From contig JAFGID010000230.1 of the NCBI GenBank assembly GCA_016929735.1, forward strand, positions 1-21,834: a stretch of DNA of 21,834 bases. Reading direction: 5' to 3'. The notes beneath the pieces are model-generated. The model was not told where the DNA came from, searched no databases, and saw only the letters and a program-made list of their open reading frames with translations. Position numbers and translations under genes: made by a program. Shown one piece after another: positions 7,332 to 15,338 of this stretch; within the stretch, counting starts at the first letter, position 1, and every line of letters begins with the position of its first letter. The stretch comes from Ignavibacteriales bacterium. Its GTDB lineage: Bacteria > Bacteroidota > Ignavibacteria > Ignavibacteriales > Melioribacteraceae.

Positions 7332-8174
7332 TTAGTCCCCTAAATTTATTATTATTATTCTTGGATTTATTGGTTTACCATTTTTCCATATTTCAAAATG
7401 AAGATGCGGGCCTGTGGTATTAGTACCAGTATTACCACTTAATCCAATTACCTCACTTTGATGAACATACTCTCTTGCTTTTTTAGTCAGTGCTGATAAA
7501 TGCTTATAGATTGATAAGTAACCGTTATTATGCTCAATAATTATAACATTACCATCTTTAACCGTATAATCAGAAAAAATAATTAACCCACCAGCCGAAG
7601 CCATTACGGGTGTATTTTGTTTACATCCAAAATCAATTCCCATATGCCCTATCTGGGAACTAAATTCACGTATTACTATTCCAGCACAAGGTCTGATAAA
7701 AAATATTTTTACTGTATCATTATTAGAAATTTTTGATTCCGACCATTTTTTATAGATGGAGAAAATATTTCCTTCGAAAGGATTTATTGGTTCCGTTTTT
7801 AACGAATCATAAATCACTTCTATCGAATCAATTGTTGTATCTGTTTTTGATATTATGTATGTATATTTTAAATTTTTATTATCACGACTAATGGATTGTA
7901 ATTCTTTCATCAATACACTTATTCTCTCTTCGAGATAATCAATTTTTTCAACTTGCTGCCTTAGTTGATTATTTCCGACGTGAATTACAAGTTCATTCAA
8001 TGGAGTATAAAAAATAAGAATAAAAGAGAATAACAGGGAAACAAGAAATACTAGAACAAAGAATAATAATATTTTAAGGATTCCTAGATTGATTATCTTC
8101 ATTCCTCCATCAGGAAAATCAAATAATATCTGAATATTGGATTTAAAATATTTTGTTATACTTTTAAAATTCAT
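7332..8174 (-). CDS. Membrane-anchored M23-family peptidoglycan endopeptidase
   Basis: A 280-aa, single-pass protein. It has a cytoplasmic N-terminus (1-33), one transmembrane helix at about 34-56, a periplasmic coiled-coil-like stretch (66-102), a linker, and a C-terminal LytM/M23 zinc peptidase domain from about 160 to 275. The metal and catalytic residues are all present: His177 and Asp181 in GHMGIDFG, His225 in YKHLSAL, and His257/His259 in GPHLHFEIW. It should be an active DD-endopeptidase, unlike degenerate LytM activators. Gene pairing with bactofilin (4-bp gap) suggests the bactofilin positions it to shape the cell. It starts 51 bp after the glycosyltransferase gene; an AT-rich leader and no Shine-Dalgarno precede the ATG at 8174. 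Confidence 0.93.
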   Translation of the reverse strand: MNFKSITKYFKSNIQILFDFPDGGMKIINLGILKILLFFVLVFLVSLLFSFILIFYTPLNELVIHVGNNQLRQQVEKIDYLEERISVLMKELQSISRDNKNLKYTYIISKTDTTIDSIEVIYDSLKTEPINPFEGNIFSIYKKWSESKISNNDTVKIFFIRPCAGIVIREFSSQIGHMGIDFGCKQNTPVMASAGGLIIFSDYTVKDGNVIIIEHNNGYLSIYKHLSALTKKAREYVHQSEVIGLSGNTGTNTTGPHLHFEIWKNGKPINPRIIIINLGD

Positions 8175-8225
8175 AGTGTTGATATTTTTATATGCAAATA
8201 TATAAAGAAAAAAGTAAATTTTCTT

Positions 8226-9245
8226 TTATCGGTTCAACATTTGATGAATATAAGTAATAATTTTTTGTGGACTTAATAAATGTGCACATCGAAAAGTTTT
8301 AATAGGACACTTTTTATGTCCGTGGATTCCACAAGGTTTACATTCTAAGTCCTCATAACTTAAATATTGACTTCTTTCGTTATAAGGATAAAAACCAAAA
8401 TTAGGTGTTGTTGAACAATATATAGTTAAGACTGGAATATTTGCGCACATAGCCATATGAGTAGGTGCACTATCATTACAAACTAATAGTTCACAATATT
8501 TAAATAATTCAATTGTTTCAATAATATTAAAATCTCCCGCCGTTGAGATGATATTATCATTATATAAATTTTTAATACCGCAACAGTATTTTTTATCATT
8601 TTCTCCACCAATTAATACAATAAAAAATCCTTTGGCAATTAGTTCATTAATAATTTTGACGAAATAGTCCTTAGGATATGTCTTTGTGAACCAGACAGAT
8701 GCAGGAGCAATAGCAATAATTTTTCTGTTTGTTATTGATTTTACAAAAAGTTGTATTTTCTCTAAAATTTTTCTTTCTGTTTTAATAACTGGAAGAATCT
8801 TCCAATTTTTAATTAAATCATCATTTTCTAAAAGGGATAAATCCCTCTGTACCTCATGGTAATCAAGTCTATATTTCACTATTTTTTTATAAACAAAACT
8901 CATCGAGGAAATATCAAATCCAACAGAGTTCTTTACTTTTAATGCCCAAACAATTAGAGAAGTTCGGAAGGAGCGATGAGGTGAAATTACTTTTGTATAA
9001 TTATTACTTTTTAACTTTTTCGCTAATTTTATCGTCTTTATAATACTCTTATGTTCTTTTCTTTTATTAAAAATTATAACATTATTAACAAAAGGAGAAG
9101 ATTCGAAAATTAAACTATTCTGTTGAATTGTTAAGACATCTATTGTAATATTACTGTAAATTTCATTTATTTTCTGAACAAGTGGGAGAGTTAATATTGC
9201 ATCGCCAATAAATGCAGTTTGAATAATTAATATTTTTTCTGACAT
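8226..9245 (-). CDS. Glycosyltransferase family 9, heptosyltransferase-like (WaaF/WaaC type)
   Basis: A 339-aa GT-B enzyme resembling ADP-heptose:LPS heptosyltransferases, which add inner-core sugars to lipid A-Kdo at the cytoplasmic face of the inner membrane. The N-terminal domain opens with ILIIQTAFIGDAILTLPLV (5-23), the usual acceptor-side GDxxxTxP loop. The C-terminal domain has APASVWFTKTYP (180-191), VLIGGENDKKYC (210-221) and CNDSAPTHMAMCANIPVLTIY (256-276), the nucleotide-sugar site. A four-cysteine cluster near the end (C302, C305, C313, C320) resembles that of WaaF-like proteins. One base separates it from the upstream acyltransferase gene, so the two are coupled. The actual sugar (heptose or other) cannot be read from sequence. 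Confidence 0.88.
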   Translation of the reverse strand: MSEKILIIQTAFIGDAILTLPLVQKINEIYSNITIDVLTIQQNSLIFESSPFVNNVIIFNKRKEHKSIIKTIKLAKKLKSNNYTKVISPHRSFRTSLIVWALKVKNSVGFDISSMSFVYKKIVKYRLDYHEVQRDLSLLENDDLIKNWKILPVIKTERKILEKIQLFVKSITNRKIIAIAPASVWFTKTYPKDYFVKIINELIAKGFFIVLIGGENDKKYCCGIKNLYNDNIISTAGDFNIIETIELFKYCELLVCNDSAPTHMAMCANIPVLTIYCSTTPNFGFYPYNERSQYLSYEDLECKPCGIHGHKKCPIKTFRCAHLLSPQKIITYIHQMLNR

Positions 9246-9246
9246 T

Positions 9247-10122
9247 TTAATATTTCCAGATTTTATGCATCCAAAACCATTGTGCCGGTTCTTCCCTTAT
9301 AGTTTTTTCCAAAATATTCATATATGCTTGATTTATCTTTATCATTTTTTCTTCATTTGTACCAATAAAATTTTGATATTTAATTTCTTCGAAAATAACT
9401 TTGAATGAAAAATCTTTTTTTCTGACTGTCATCGCTGCAACAATTGGAACGTTTAATTTTAATGCGATCTCGGCAGTACCTTTATAAACGGATGTATCTT
9501 TATTAAATAATTTTACACGTAAACCCTCTTTCGGGCCTCTTTGGTCGCCAACTACACCAATTACATTATTTTCTTTTAATGCTAAATAAATATCTCTTAC
9601 GGAAACACCCAGAGATATAACCTTATTACCAAAAATTTCTCTCGTTTTATTTAACCAATTATTAAAGTATGTATTGCTTTGTGCTTTGGCAAGAACAAAA
9701 AATTTTTTATTTAAATATAAACTTGCAGCTATAGCTGCTAATTCCCAATTACCAATATGAGCGGTTAACAAAAAATTTCCTTGATTTCTTTCAATAATGC
9801 CCGAAAATATTTCAATATTTTCCCATTCAAATAATGAATGGATTTTTTCCTTGGTCAATTTTGGGATACATATTATTTCAAATAATGTTGCACAAAAGTG
9901 GATATAATTTTGAGATGCTAATCGTTTGATTTCTTTTTCACTTTTTCTGGGAAAAGCAATTTGTAAATTTGATAGAACTGTTTTCTTTCTTATCGGAATT
10001 AAATAATAAAATATAAAACCGAATATTTTTGCAAGATGTTTAATACTTGAAAAGCCAAAAAGATTTACTGCTTTTACTAGAATAAAAAAGAAAGAATATT
10101 CTAGTTTGTTTTTTATTGACAT
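9247..10122 (-). CDS. Late lipid A acyltransferase, LpxL/HtrB family
   Basis: A 291-aa inner-membrane enzyme that transfers a secondary acyl chain from acyl-ACP to a lipid A precursor. The N-terminal hydrophobic stretch is at 8-44. RKKTVLSNLQIAFP (46-58) is the family's lead-in; the catalytic HX4E motif is H122-IGNW-E127; GDQRG at 192-196 is the second substrate motif; and the C-terminus ends with EEPAQWFWMHKIWK (277-290), the family's closing signature. All key residues are intact. It lies 6 bp after the GWxTD gene and 1 bp before the glycosyltransferase gene. Which acyl position or chain it uses (LpxL versus LpxM-like) is not determinable here. Confidence 0.92.
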   Translation of the reverse strand: MSIKNKLEYSFFFILVKAVNLFGFSSIKHLAKIFGFIFYYLIPIRKKTVLSNLQIAFPRKSEKEIKRLASQNYIHFCATLFEIICIPKLTKEKIHSLFEWENIEIFSGIIERNQGNFLLTAHIGNWELAAIAASLYLNKKFFVLAKAQSNTYFNNWLNKTREIFGNKVISLGVSVRDIYLALKENNVIGVVGDQRGPKEGLRVKLFNKDTSVYKGTAEIALKLNVPIVAAMTVRKKDFSFKVIFEEIKYQNFIGTNEEKMIKINQAYMNILEKTIREEPAQWFWMHKIWKY

Positions 10123-10128
10123 AAGAAA

Positions 10129-11511
10129 TTAGTAAGCACCTGCAATTCTTCCCAACCAGTTATCATCTCTTATTTCGCCTACTTTGGTTGAATGAATTAA
10201 GTCATAAGAACCAAAACCTGTTAAATCAGCAAATACAAAAACCACACCGCCCTCGATTGAATTATACCGCCATATTTCATAGGGTTTAACGTCTGCTTCA
10301 TTAGGATATCTATCAAGTATATCGGGCTCACCGTAAGTTAAATAAACTCTTCCTCTATCAGATTTATAACCTTTTCTATTAAACTTAGTCCAATTATTAT
10401 TAGCATGTTCTACTCGCTTCAAATATTCGTCTTTTGCTCTATTTTCTGGTGTAGATTGATCTTCGTCTCTCATTCGCCAGAACATATATAAAAAATTTCT
10501 CTTTGCGTTTAGTGAATCCAATTCATCATATCTGTCTATTTCTTGTTTCGAAGCTATATATTTAGATGCATCAAAAAGTGCATCACACTCTTCTGCAGTA
10601 TAAATTCCAAATTCGCTGGAAAAAACATTCATATCGTCGCTGTATAATTCAACCGTATCAATAACGTCTGGATTTATAAAATATATTCGTTTTGATACAG
10701 AATGTATAAAATTATTATCTGAATCAAAAAGAGATAGAATAAAATTATACGAACCTGTGCCGTATTTATTCATAGGAATTGCACCTGCTTCAACAATAGA
10801 ATGATTTTGTCGAGAAATATTTTTTGTTTTCGAATATTTTATATTACCTAAATTACTTACTATAGTCTGTTTTAGAACCAATTCTTCTGATTCATTAGAT
10901 AAATTTAAATTATATAATTCACAATAAAAGAATAAAACAGGGCTATTTTGACTGAAAAACGCAAATGGATTAGGAATAACCTCATAAGTATTCTTATAAA
11001 AGATTGAATTTGTGTTTGCGCTGCTTGCTATAATATTTGAAGCAATCTGTATATCACTTATCATCGGTTTTCCAACATTATAAGAGATTATTTTTATAAT
11101 TTGTTCTTTTGTATCTTGATTTGCATTATCAAGATTATCGATTGTGTTCAATCTAAATTTGTATTCACCTTCCTGAAGCACAAAACCAATAACACCGATG
11201 AAACTACCGGAATTTATATCCTCATTCCCTTTTATATATACCGGACGATTTAAAAAGTAACTTTTATTATACAATAAGCTATTATCGGTCGAATTTAATA
11301 TTTCAATATTCAAATATCCTTCAATAAATATTGTATCATTTACGTTCTTAGTTGTAAATTTTGATTGATCAATAGCATAATATAGTTCAAGAAATGAATA
11401 TGTGCTATCATAATTAAACAGAGCATAATCAAAATCGAACATTTGATTATTCTGAGAATAAGTTAACGAAGAAATAAATATAATAAGAGATAATAATTTA
11501 AATCTAAACAT
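10129..11511 (-). CDS. GWxTD-domain secreted protein (variant motif)
   Basis: A 460-aa exported protein. I choose the ATG at 11511 over an in-frame ATG at 11559 because it begins a clean signal peptide (MFRFKLLSLIIFISSLTYSQ, cut near residue 19) and has AAAGG 7 nt upstream. Residues 25-285 look like beta-rich repeats with no motif I recognise. The C-terminal domain (about 305-450) matches the GWxTD family found in the Bacteroidota-Chlorobiota and Acidobacteria groups: FWRMRDEDQSTPENRAKDEYLKR, then GYKSDRGRVYLTYGEPD at 381-397, then YEIWRY and VVFVFADLTGFG. The name-giving GWxTD reads GYKSD here. Function of the family is unknown. It follows the 847-aa secreted protein by 87 bp and precedes LPS genes. 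Confidence 0.85.
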   Translation of the reverse strand: MFRFKLLSLIIFISSLTYSQNNQMFDFDYALFNYDSTYSFLELYYAIDQSKFTTKNVNDTIFIEGYLNIEILNSTDNSLLYNKSYFLNRPVYIKGNEDINSGSFIGVIGFVLQEGEYKFRLNTIDNLDNANQDTKEQIIKIISYNVGKPMISDIQIASNIIASSANTNSIFYKNTYEVIPNPFAFFSQNSPVLFFYCELYNLNLSNESEELVLKQTIVSNLGNIKYSKTKNISRQNHSIVEAGAIPMNKYGTGSYNFILSLFDSDNNFIHSVSKRIYFINPDVIDTVELYSDDMNVFSSEFGIYTAEECDALFDASKYIASKQEIDRYDELDSLNAKRNFLYMFWRMRDEDQSTPENRAKDEYLKRVEHANNNWTKFNRKGYKSDRGRVYLTYGEPDILDRYPNEADVKPYEIWRYNSIEGGVVFVFADLTGFGSYDLIHSTKVGEIRDDNWLGRIAGAY

Positions 11512-11518
11512 TTTTTTG

Positions 11519-11523
11519 CCTTT
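11519..11523 (-). promoter_or_regulatory. Ribosome binding site deciding the GWxTD protein start
   Basis: AAAGG on the minus strand, 7 nt before the ATG at 11511. The upstream in-frame ATG at 11559 has no such site and would bury the signal peptide behind 16 charged or polar residues. Confidence 0.55.
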
Positions 11524-11598
11524 ACATAATAATAATAATTTATAATGCAATTTAATCAAATACTAGATTAAAAAAAATTACAAACTTGAGAACTATAT

Positions 11599-14142
11599 TC
11601 AATATCTGTTCGGAATTTTCTGTTCTTGAATAATTCCAACTTTCAGTATTTTTTCATAACCATAATCCGGAACTTCTATATGCACTAAATATAGCCCACA
11701 TGAAATTGGTAGTCCACTTTCGTTTGTTAAATTCCATCTTACTTCCTGAATACCATCTGAACCCTTTGAAATTCGTTTAACTAACTCTCCTGCTAAATTA
11801 TATATCTTTATATTTACTCGATGATACTCTGGTAAATGATTGATTGTTACAAAGGTTTCATAGTGACTTTTTTCTCTTGGATTTGCTCCATAATATGGGT
11901 TGGGATAAATATTTATTCTATCTAAATCTCGCTTTGCTAATTCATCTGAATAAGTCTTACCTTCCGTCCTGAACTTATAAATATCGTTGACACTGAAATT
12001 ATTCGTTATTGTGTCTAATTTAATTTGAAATCCATCTACTATTGGGGATGCATCACCTTCATTAAAATTATAACTTTTATAAAGTCCTTTGTGTGATAAT
12101 GTTGAATCGATTAACTGCCAATAGAATCCTCTATCATCCTGATTAAATATCACTTCGTAACTATCACCTGTTATTTTTGTAGGATCAATTACAATTACTT
12201 CTACTGAGTTATCAGTTATCCCTTGTATATACTGGACATTTATTACATCGCCAAAGTTGTATGAATATCGCGTTCCGGCATCGTAGGATTTTGGAATGCA
12301 TTTAAGTATATTAACAAACCCTTCTATTTGATTAATATATTTATCTTGTTCAATTGCAGAAAAATATGCTGATACTCCAAAATAATATTCATTCCCATTT
12401 ATTAAATATTTATTTTGTATATAATCATTGTCAAATATAAAATATCTTTTTATACCAGAATCCATTCCGAATTGTTTTGGAATGTATTCATAACTAAGAC
12501 TACGTAAATCATAATCATAGTCTGAAATTATTTTTAATCCATCAACAACGTCGTATGTTGCTATTCGTCTTGCGTTATTTAAATTGAAATTATCAGAAGG
12601 AAATTGATATATATTATATCCTTGAAATTTAAAAATAGTACTCTTTGCCTCTTCAAAGTGTGTAATATTAGAATTATTCGACCAATTAAAAATAATTTTA
12701 TTTTCTAACTCGGTTTTTTCTATATTTAAAAATGAGTTTAAAGGTAAATCTATCTCATTCCACATATTTTGAATTAAACTACAATTATGTTTCAAATGGG
12801 TAATCGCCTGTAAATTATCAACATCTGAATAACCACCAGCTAAAACTTGTGCAAAAATTACTTCTTGTGTATCTCCTGGTAACATTGTAATTGGACCTGA
12901 TACCAGATATAGTCTTCTATCTCCTGCTGATATCTCTACTCCATCAATCCAACCCTCACCAGTTACAGGGTCTCCAGATAAACAAAATGTCGTTACCTGA
13001 TTGTTAATTGGATTAATTATTTTGTTACCCAAAACTGTTAGGCCTCTTAGAATATTCCAGTTATATAGTGTGCCTTGATATACACCAAGTGGTGGATCAA
13101 AATTACCTATATAATTTTTAAAACCACTAAATATTGCTGTAAGTGCAATATTTTTTTTACCATAAATCTTTCTATTATTAATTATACCAATATCATTTAA
13201 ATTACCACTTACTAGAGGCCCTTGCAACAAAATATAACCAACAGCCGGTGGAGTGTAACCATACATTCCATCTTTTTCTCGTGCATTATATGCAAATGCT
13301 AAATTCAATGTGGTATCACATCCGACAAAATCGTCACCAGCATCACCAATATCCGGATCTGACCATAAACAAATATGCATGCTATCAATTTGGTTTTTAC
13401 TTTTGTTTATTAACATATACTTCCTGAAAATACAATTCCTAAATGGGAATAGCATTTTATAACCCCATATTGTTGCTTGCATTTCAATACCCAAAGGCCT
13501 TGAACCATATAAGTATTTACTTTGGTTGGAATCCAGATCATTGCATACAAACCAAATAGTCTGCTCTGCACCAATATAACCCGGTATGTCATTATCAGGT
13601 TCATAAATTCCGTTTGAATTAATATCTTGATAAGGAGCTCCATCCTTCCAAGGCCATTCATTCCAATCCTTTGCATACTGATTTTGTACTTTTTGTTTTG
13701 TTCCTTCACCTAAATTAATTTCATCTAACATATCATCAAATTCCCAATTCTTTTTTACTCTATAAATTCTTACACTAAATTCGTCTGGATTTTGTTGTGT
13801 TCCATTCGGTAGTATTTTCCCTGGTACCTGTCCCTGCCTATATGTTGAACCTCCAACCCTGATTTCACCTTTGACTTTACCACCATAAAGCAAACCAGTT
13901 AGAAAAACAGCAGTTTTATTCGAACCCTTTGGATAAACAAGTCCTGAATTACCATTGGGATTTATATCCGATTCTCCATCATTTCTAATCCAAGTTGTAA
14001 CATTATTAATCGAAAAATGCGTGTAAGAGGGAGTCCAAAAAGTTTTTCTTACCTCGTGATTATTCTTCTCTTGTGAATAAAGGAAATTCGTGAAGAAAAA
14101 AATAATAATTAAAAGTGGTCGAAGTAATCTTACAGAGCTCAT
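11599..14142 (-). CDS. Large secreted protein with FN3-like and T9SS-type C-terminal sorting domain (short paralogue)
   Basis: An 847-aa exported protein; the start is the ATG at 14142 (AGGTGA just upstream, signal peptide residues 1-23 ending LYSQ), not the in-frame ATG at 14193. The N-terminal domain (about 37-460) has SPSYTHF-like TPSYTHFSINN, a Gly/Asn-rich NPNGNSG block, DINSNGIYEPDND (173-185, resembling a Ca-binding loop), CLWSDPDIGDAGDDFVGCD (258-276), and GDPVTGEGWIDG / MLPGDTQEVIFAQV (390-433). An FN3-like region spans about 470-600 (FKFQGYNIYQ ... YYFGVSAY). The last 105 residues begin INIYPNPYYGANPRE and include IKIYNLAGELVKRI and GLYLVHIE, the pattern of T9SS type A / FlgD-like sorting domains. 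It is therefore likely delivered to the cell surface by T9SS. No catalytic motif is seen. Confidence 0.82.
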   Translation of the reverse strand: MSSVRLLRPLLIIIFFFTNFLYSQEKNNHEVRKTFWTPSYTHFSINNVTTWIRNDGESDINPNGNSGLVYPKGSNKTAVFLTGLLYGGKVKGEIRVGGSTYRQGQVPGKILPNGTQQNPDEFSVRIYRVKKNWEFDDMLDEINLGEGTKQKVQNQYAKDWNEWPWKDGAPYQDINSNGIYEPDNDIPGYIGAEQTIWFVCNDLDSNQSKYLYGSRPLGIEMQATIWGYKMLFPFRNCIFRKYMLINKSKNQIDSMHICLWSDPDIGDAGDDFVGCDTTLNLAFAYNAREKDGMYGYTPPAVGYILLQGPLVSGNLNDIGIINNRKIYGKKNIALTAIFSGFKNYIGNFDPPLGVYQGTLYNWNILRGLTVLGNKIINPINNQVTTFCLSGDPVTGEGWIDGVEISAGDRRLYLVSGPITMLPGDTQEVIFAQVLAGGYSDVDNLQAITHLKHNCSLIQNMWNEIDLPLNSFLNIEKTELENKIIFNWSNNSNITHFEEAKSTIFKFQGYNIYQFPSDNFNLNNARRIATYDVVDGLKIISDYDYDLRSLSYEYIPKQFGMDSGIKRYFIFDNDYIQNKYLINGNEYYFGVSAYFSAIEQDKYINQIEGFVNILKCIPKSYDAGTRYSYNFGDVINVQYIQGITDNSVEVIVIDPTKITGDSYEVIFNQDDRGFYWQLIDSTLSHKGLYKSYNFNEGDASPIVDGFQIKLDTITNNFSVNDIYKFRTEGKTYSDELAKRDLDRINIYPNPYYGANPREKSHYETFVTINHLPEYHRVNIKIYNLAGELVKRISKGSDGIQEVRWNLTNESGLPISCGLYLVHIEVPDYGYEKILKVGIIQEQKIPNRY

Positions 14143-14146
14143 TTTA

Positions 14147-14152
14147 TCACCT
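14147..14152 (-). promoter_or_regulatory. Ribosome binding site deciding the start of the 847-aa protein
   Basis: AGGTGA on the minus strand, 4 nt (7 nt from its AGG core) before the ATG at 14142. It favours this start, which exposes a signal peptide at once, over the in-frame ATG at 14193. Confidence 0.55.
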
Positions 14153-14174
14153 AAAAATTTGAATTGTCTACTTA

Positions 14175-14203
14175 AATATATGGATTTTAACAATAAATTG
14201 AAA
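14175..14203 (-). promoter_or_regulatory. Possible promoter of the 847-aa protein gene
   Basis: Downstream of the terminator at 14231-14258 a new start site is needed. On the minus strand TTTCAA (14198-14203), a 17-nt spacer and TATATT (14175-14180) form a weak sigma-70-like pair about 33 nt before the ATG. The -35 element is poor and the region AT-rich, so this is a candidate only. Confidence 0.25.
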
Positions 14204-14221
14204 TTTTGTACATGAGTCGTT

Positions 14222-14258
14222 TAAAATAAAAATACCCAAGCCAATTGGCTTGGGTATT
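14222..14258 (-). terminator. Intrinsic terminator after the PorV-like gene
   Basis: A perfect 28-bp inverted repeat (14231-14258) centred on CCAATTGG: AATACCCAAGCC pairs with GGCTTGGGTATT around AATT. On the minus strand it is followed at once by TTTATTTTAA (14230-14221), a U-rich tail. It begins 23 bp downstream of the PorV-like stop codon (14282). The other strand lacks a T-run, so it acts on minus-strand transcripts. It separates the TonB receptor/cargo/PorV unit from the second cargo gene. Confidence 0.9.
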
Positions 14259-14281
14259 AAATTTCATAGAATCTATATTTT

Positions 14282-15319
14282 TTACAAACCTAAATACAAA
14301 CTGAATACATGATTGCCACTAAACGTATCATTATCTCTATAAGCATAGTCAACACCAACACAAAGACCACCAATATTGTATTTAAATCCAGCACCACCAG
14401 CGATTTCAAAACCATTTTCCAATTTATTAAGATTAGGTGAGACATGATATCCAAATCTCAAAAAGACCATATCATCGTAAGCATATTCGAGTCCACCATG
14501 ATACATATCGCCCCAGAAATTAGAATTTTCAAATTGGATAGCAGTTTCAATTGCATTTTGTTTATTGATATCAAAACGATAACTTAAACCAAACTGAACT
14601 GATGAAGGTAGTTCGAAAGGTGCCGATTCAATTTTGTAATATTGTTGGGGTCTTAAATAACCTTGAGCATCGGCTAAAACCAATAACCCTGAACCATCAT
14701 ACTTCATATTTCCACCAAAATTCTTCATTGCAATTGCAAAGTTCAAACCTTTAAGGTTAGCTAAATTTGAATATGTTAAACCTATATTAAAGCCAAAACC
14801 TGTTGCGCTGGCAAATTCAATTTTTTCAGAAATATAATTACAAGTTAATCCTACAGAAATTCTATCACTTAACATAATAGAATATGTAGCACCGATTGTA
14901 AAGAATTGTGGAGTATAATTACGTCCAATACCATCAGGGAAATCGGAGGTTGTTACTGGTATTTCACCAATATCTAATGTTTTAATATGGAATCCAATGG
15001 TACCGAAACCATCAACATAAGTTTTTATTGCACCGTACTCAACACCAATATCGGCAATATAACTCATATGTTCAAACATTACCTCGGTGTTTTTTCCGCC
15101 ACGCGATAAATTTGCGGGATTCCAAAAGATTGATTCAATTCCGTAGGAATTAGCCAGGGTAGCTTCACCCATAGCAATTCCACGTGGTCCAACTGGTATC
15201 AGCAACTGAACAGCACCAGCAGTACCTTTTCGGTCTCCTCCGTCTGCGAATATCAAATTTGTACCCGCAGCGATAAGGAAAAACACTAAAATTGCACTTA
15301 TGATTTTTATTTTATTCAT
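14282..15319 (-). CDS. PorV/PorQ-family outer-membrane beta-barrel protein
   Basis: A 345-aa exported protein. The real start is the ATG at 15319: AAGGGAG lies 6 nt upstream and the signal peptide MNKIKIISAILVFFLIAAG (cut near A25) begins there. The longer in-frame start at 15379 would overlap the upstream gene and hide the signal. Mature residues show the family pattern GPRGIAMGEATLANSYGIESIFWNPANLSRGG (44-75), then alternating hydrophobic/aromatic strands to a C-terminal HVFSLYLGL, as in FadL-like 14-strand barrels. PorV is the T9SS outer-membrane shuttle that picks up cargo by its C-terminal signal; PorQ-type relatives have less certain roles. Lying 19 bp after a gene with such a cargo domain supports a shuttle role, but which subfamily is not certain. 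Confidence 0.85.
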   Translation of the reverse strand: MNKIKIISAILVFFLIAAGTNLIFADGGDRKGTAGAVQLLIPVGPRGIAMGEATLANSYGIESIFWNPANLSRGGKNTEVMFEHMSYIADIGVEYGAIKTYVDGFGTIGFHIKTLDIGEIPVTTSDFPDGIGRNYTPQFFTIGATYSIMLSDRISVGLTCNYISEKIEFASATGFGFNIGLTYSNLANLKGLNFAIAMKNFGGNMKYDGSGLLVLADAQGYLRPQQYYKIESAPFELPSSVQFGLSYRFDINKQNAIETAIQFENSNFWGDMYHGGLEYAYDDMVFLRFGYHVSPNLNKLENGFEIAGGAGFKYNIGGLCVGVDYAYRDNDTFSGNHVFSLYLGL

Positions 15320-15325
15320 TTTATT

Positions 15326-15332
15326 CTCCCTT
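15326..15332 (-). promoter_or_regulatory. Ribosome binding site deciding the PorV-like start
   Basis: AAGGGAG on the minus strand, 6 nt before the ATG at 15319, inside the 19-bp gap after the upstream stop codon. It rules in the signal-peptide start and against the ATG at 15379. Confidence 0.8.
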
Positions 15333-15338
15333 ATTTTT

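Noticed and set aside
8195..8202. TATATTTG before the M23 gene, matching the Bacteroidota -7 element TANNTTTG
   Set aside because: No partner TTTG-type element at the right distance upstream, so I do not call it a promoter.
8204..8226. AAAGAAAA / TTTTCTTT repeat between the acyl/glycosyl-transferase genes and the M23 gene, considered as a terminator or operator
   Set aside because: Purely A/T-rich homopurine-homopyrimidine pairing with one G:C pair; expected by chance in this composition and overlaps the stop codon.
11551..11572. Inverted repeat TTTAATC-8-GATTAAA between the 847-aa and GWxTD genes, considered as a terminator
   Set aside because: The stem is only 7 bp and AT-rich, and on the transcribed (minus) strand the T-run lies before, not after, the hairpin.
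13410..13709. 99-codon minus-strand open frame inside the 847-aa protein gene
   Set aside because: Different frame within a gene with strong paralogue support; no independent start signal.
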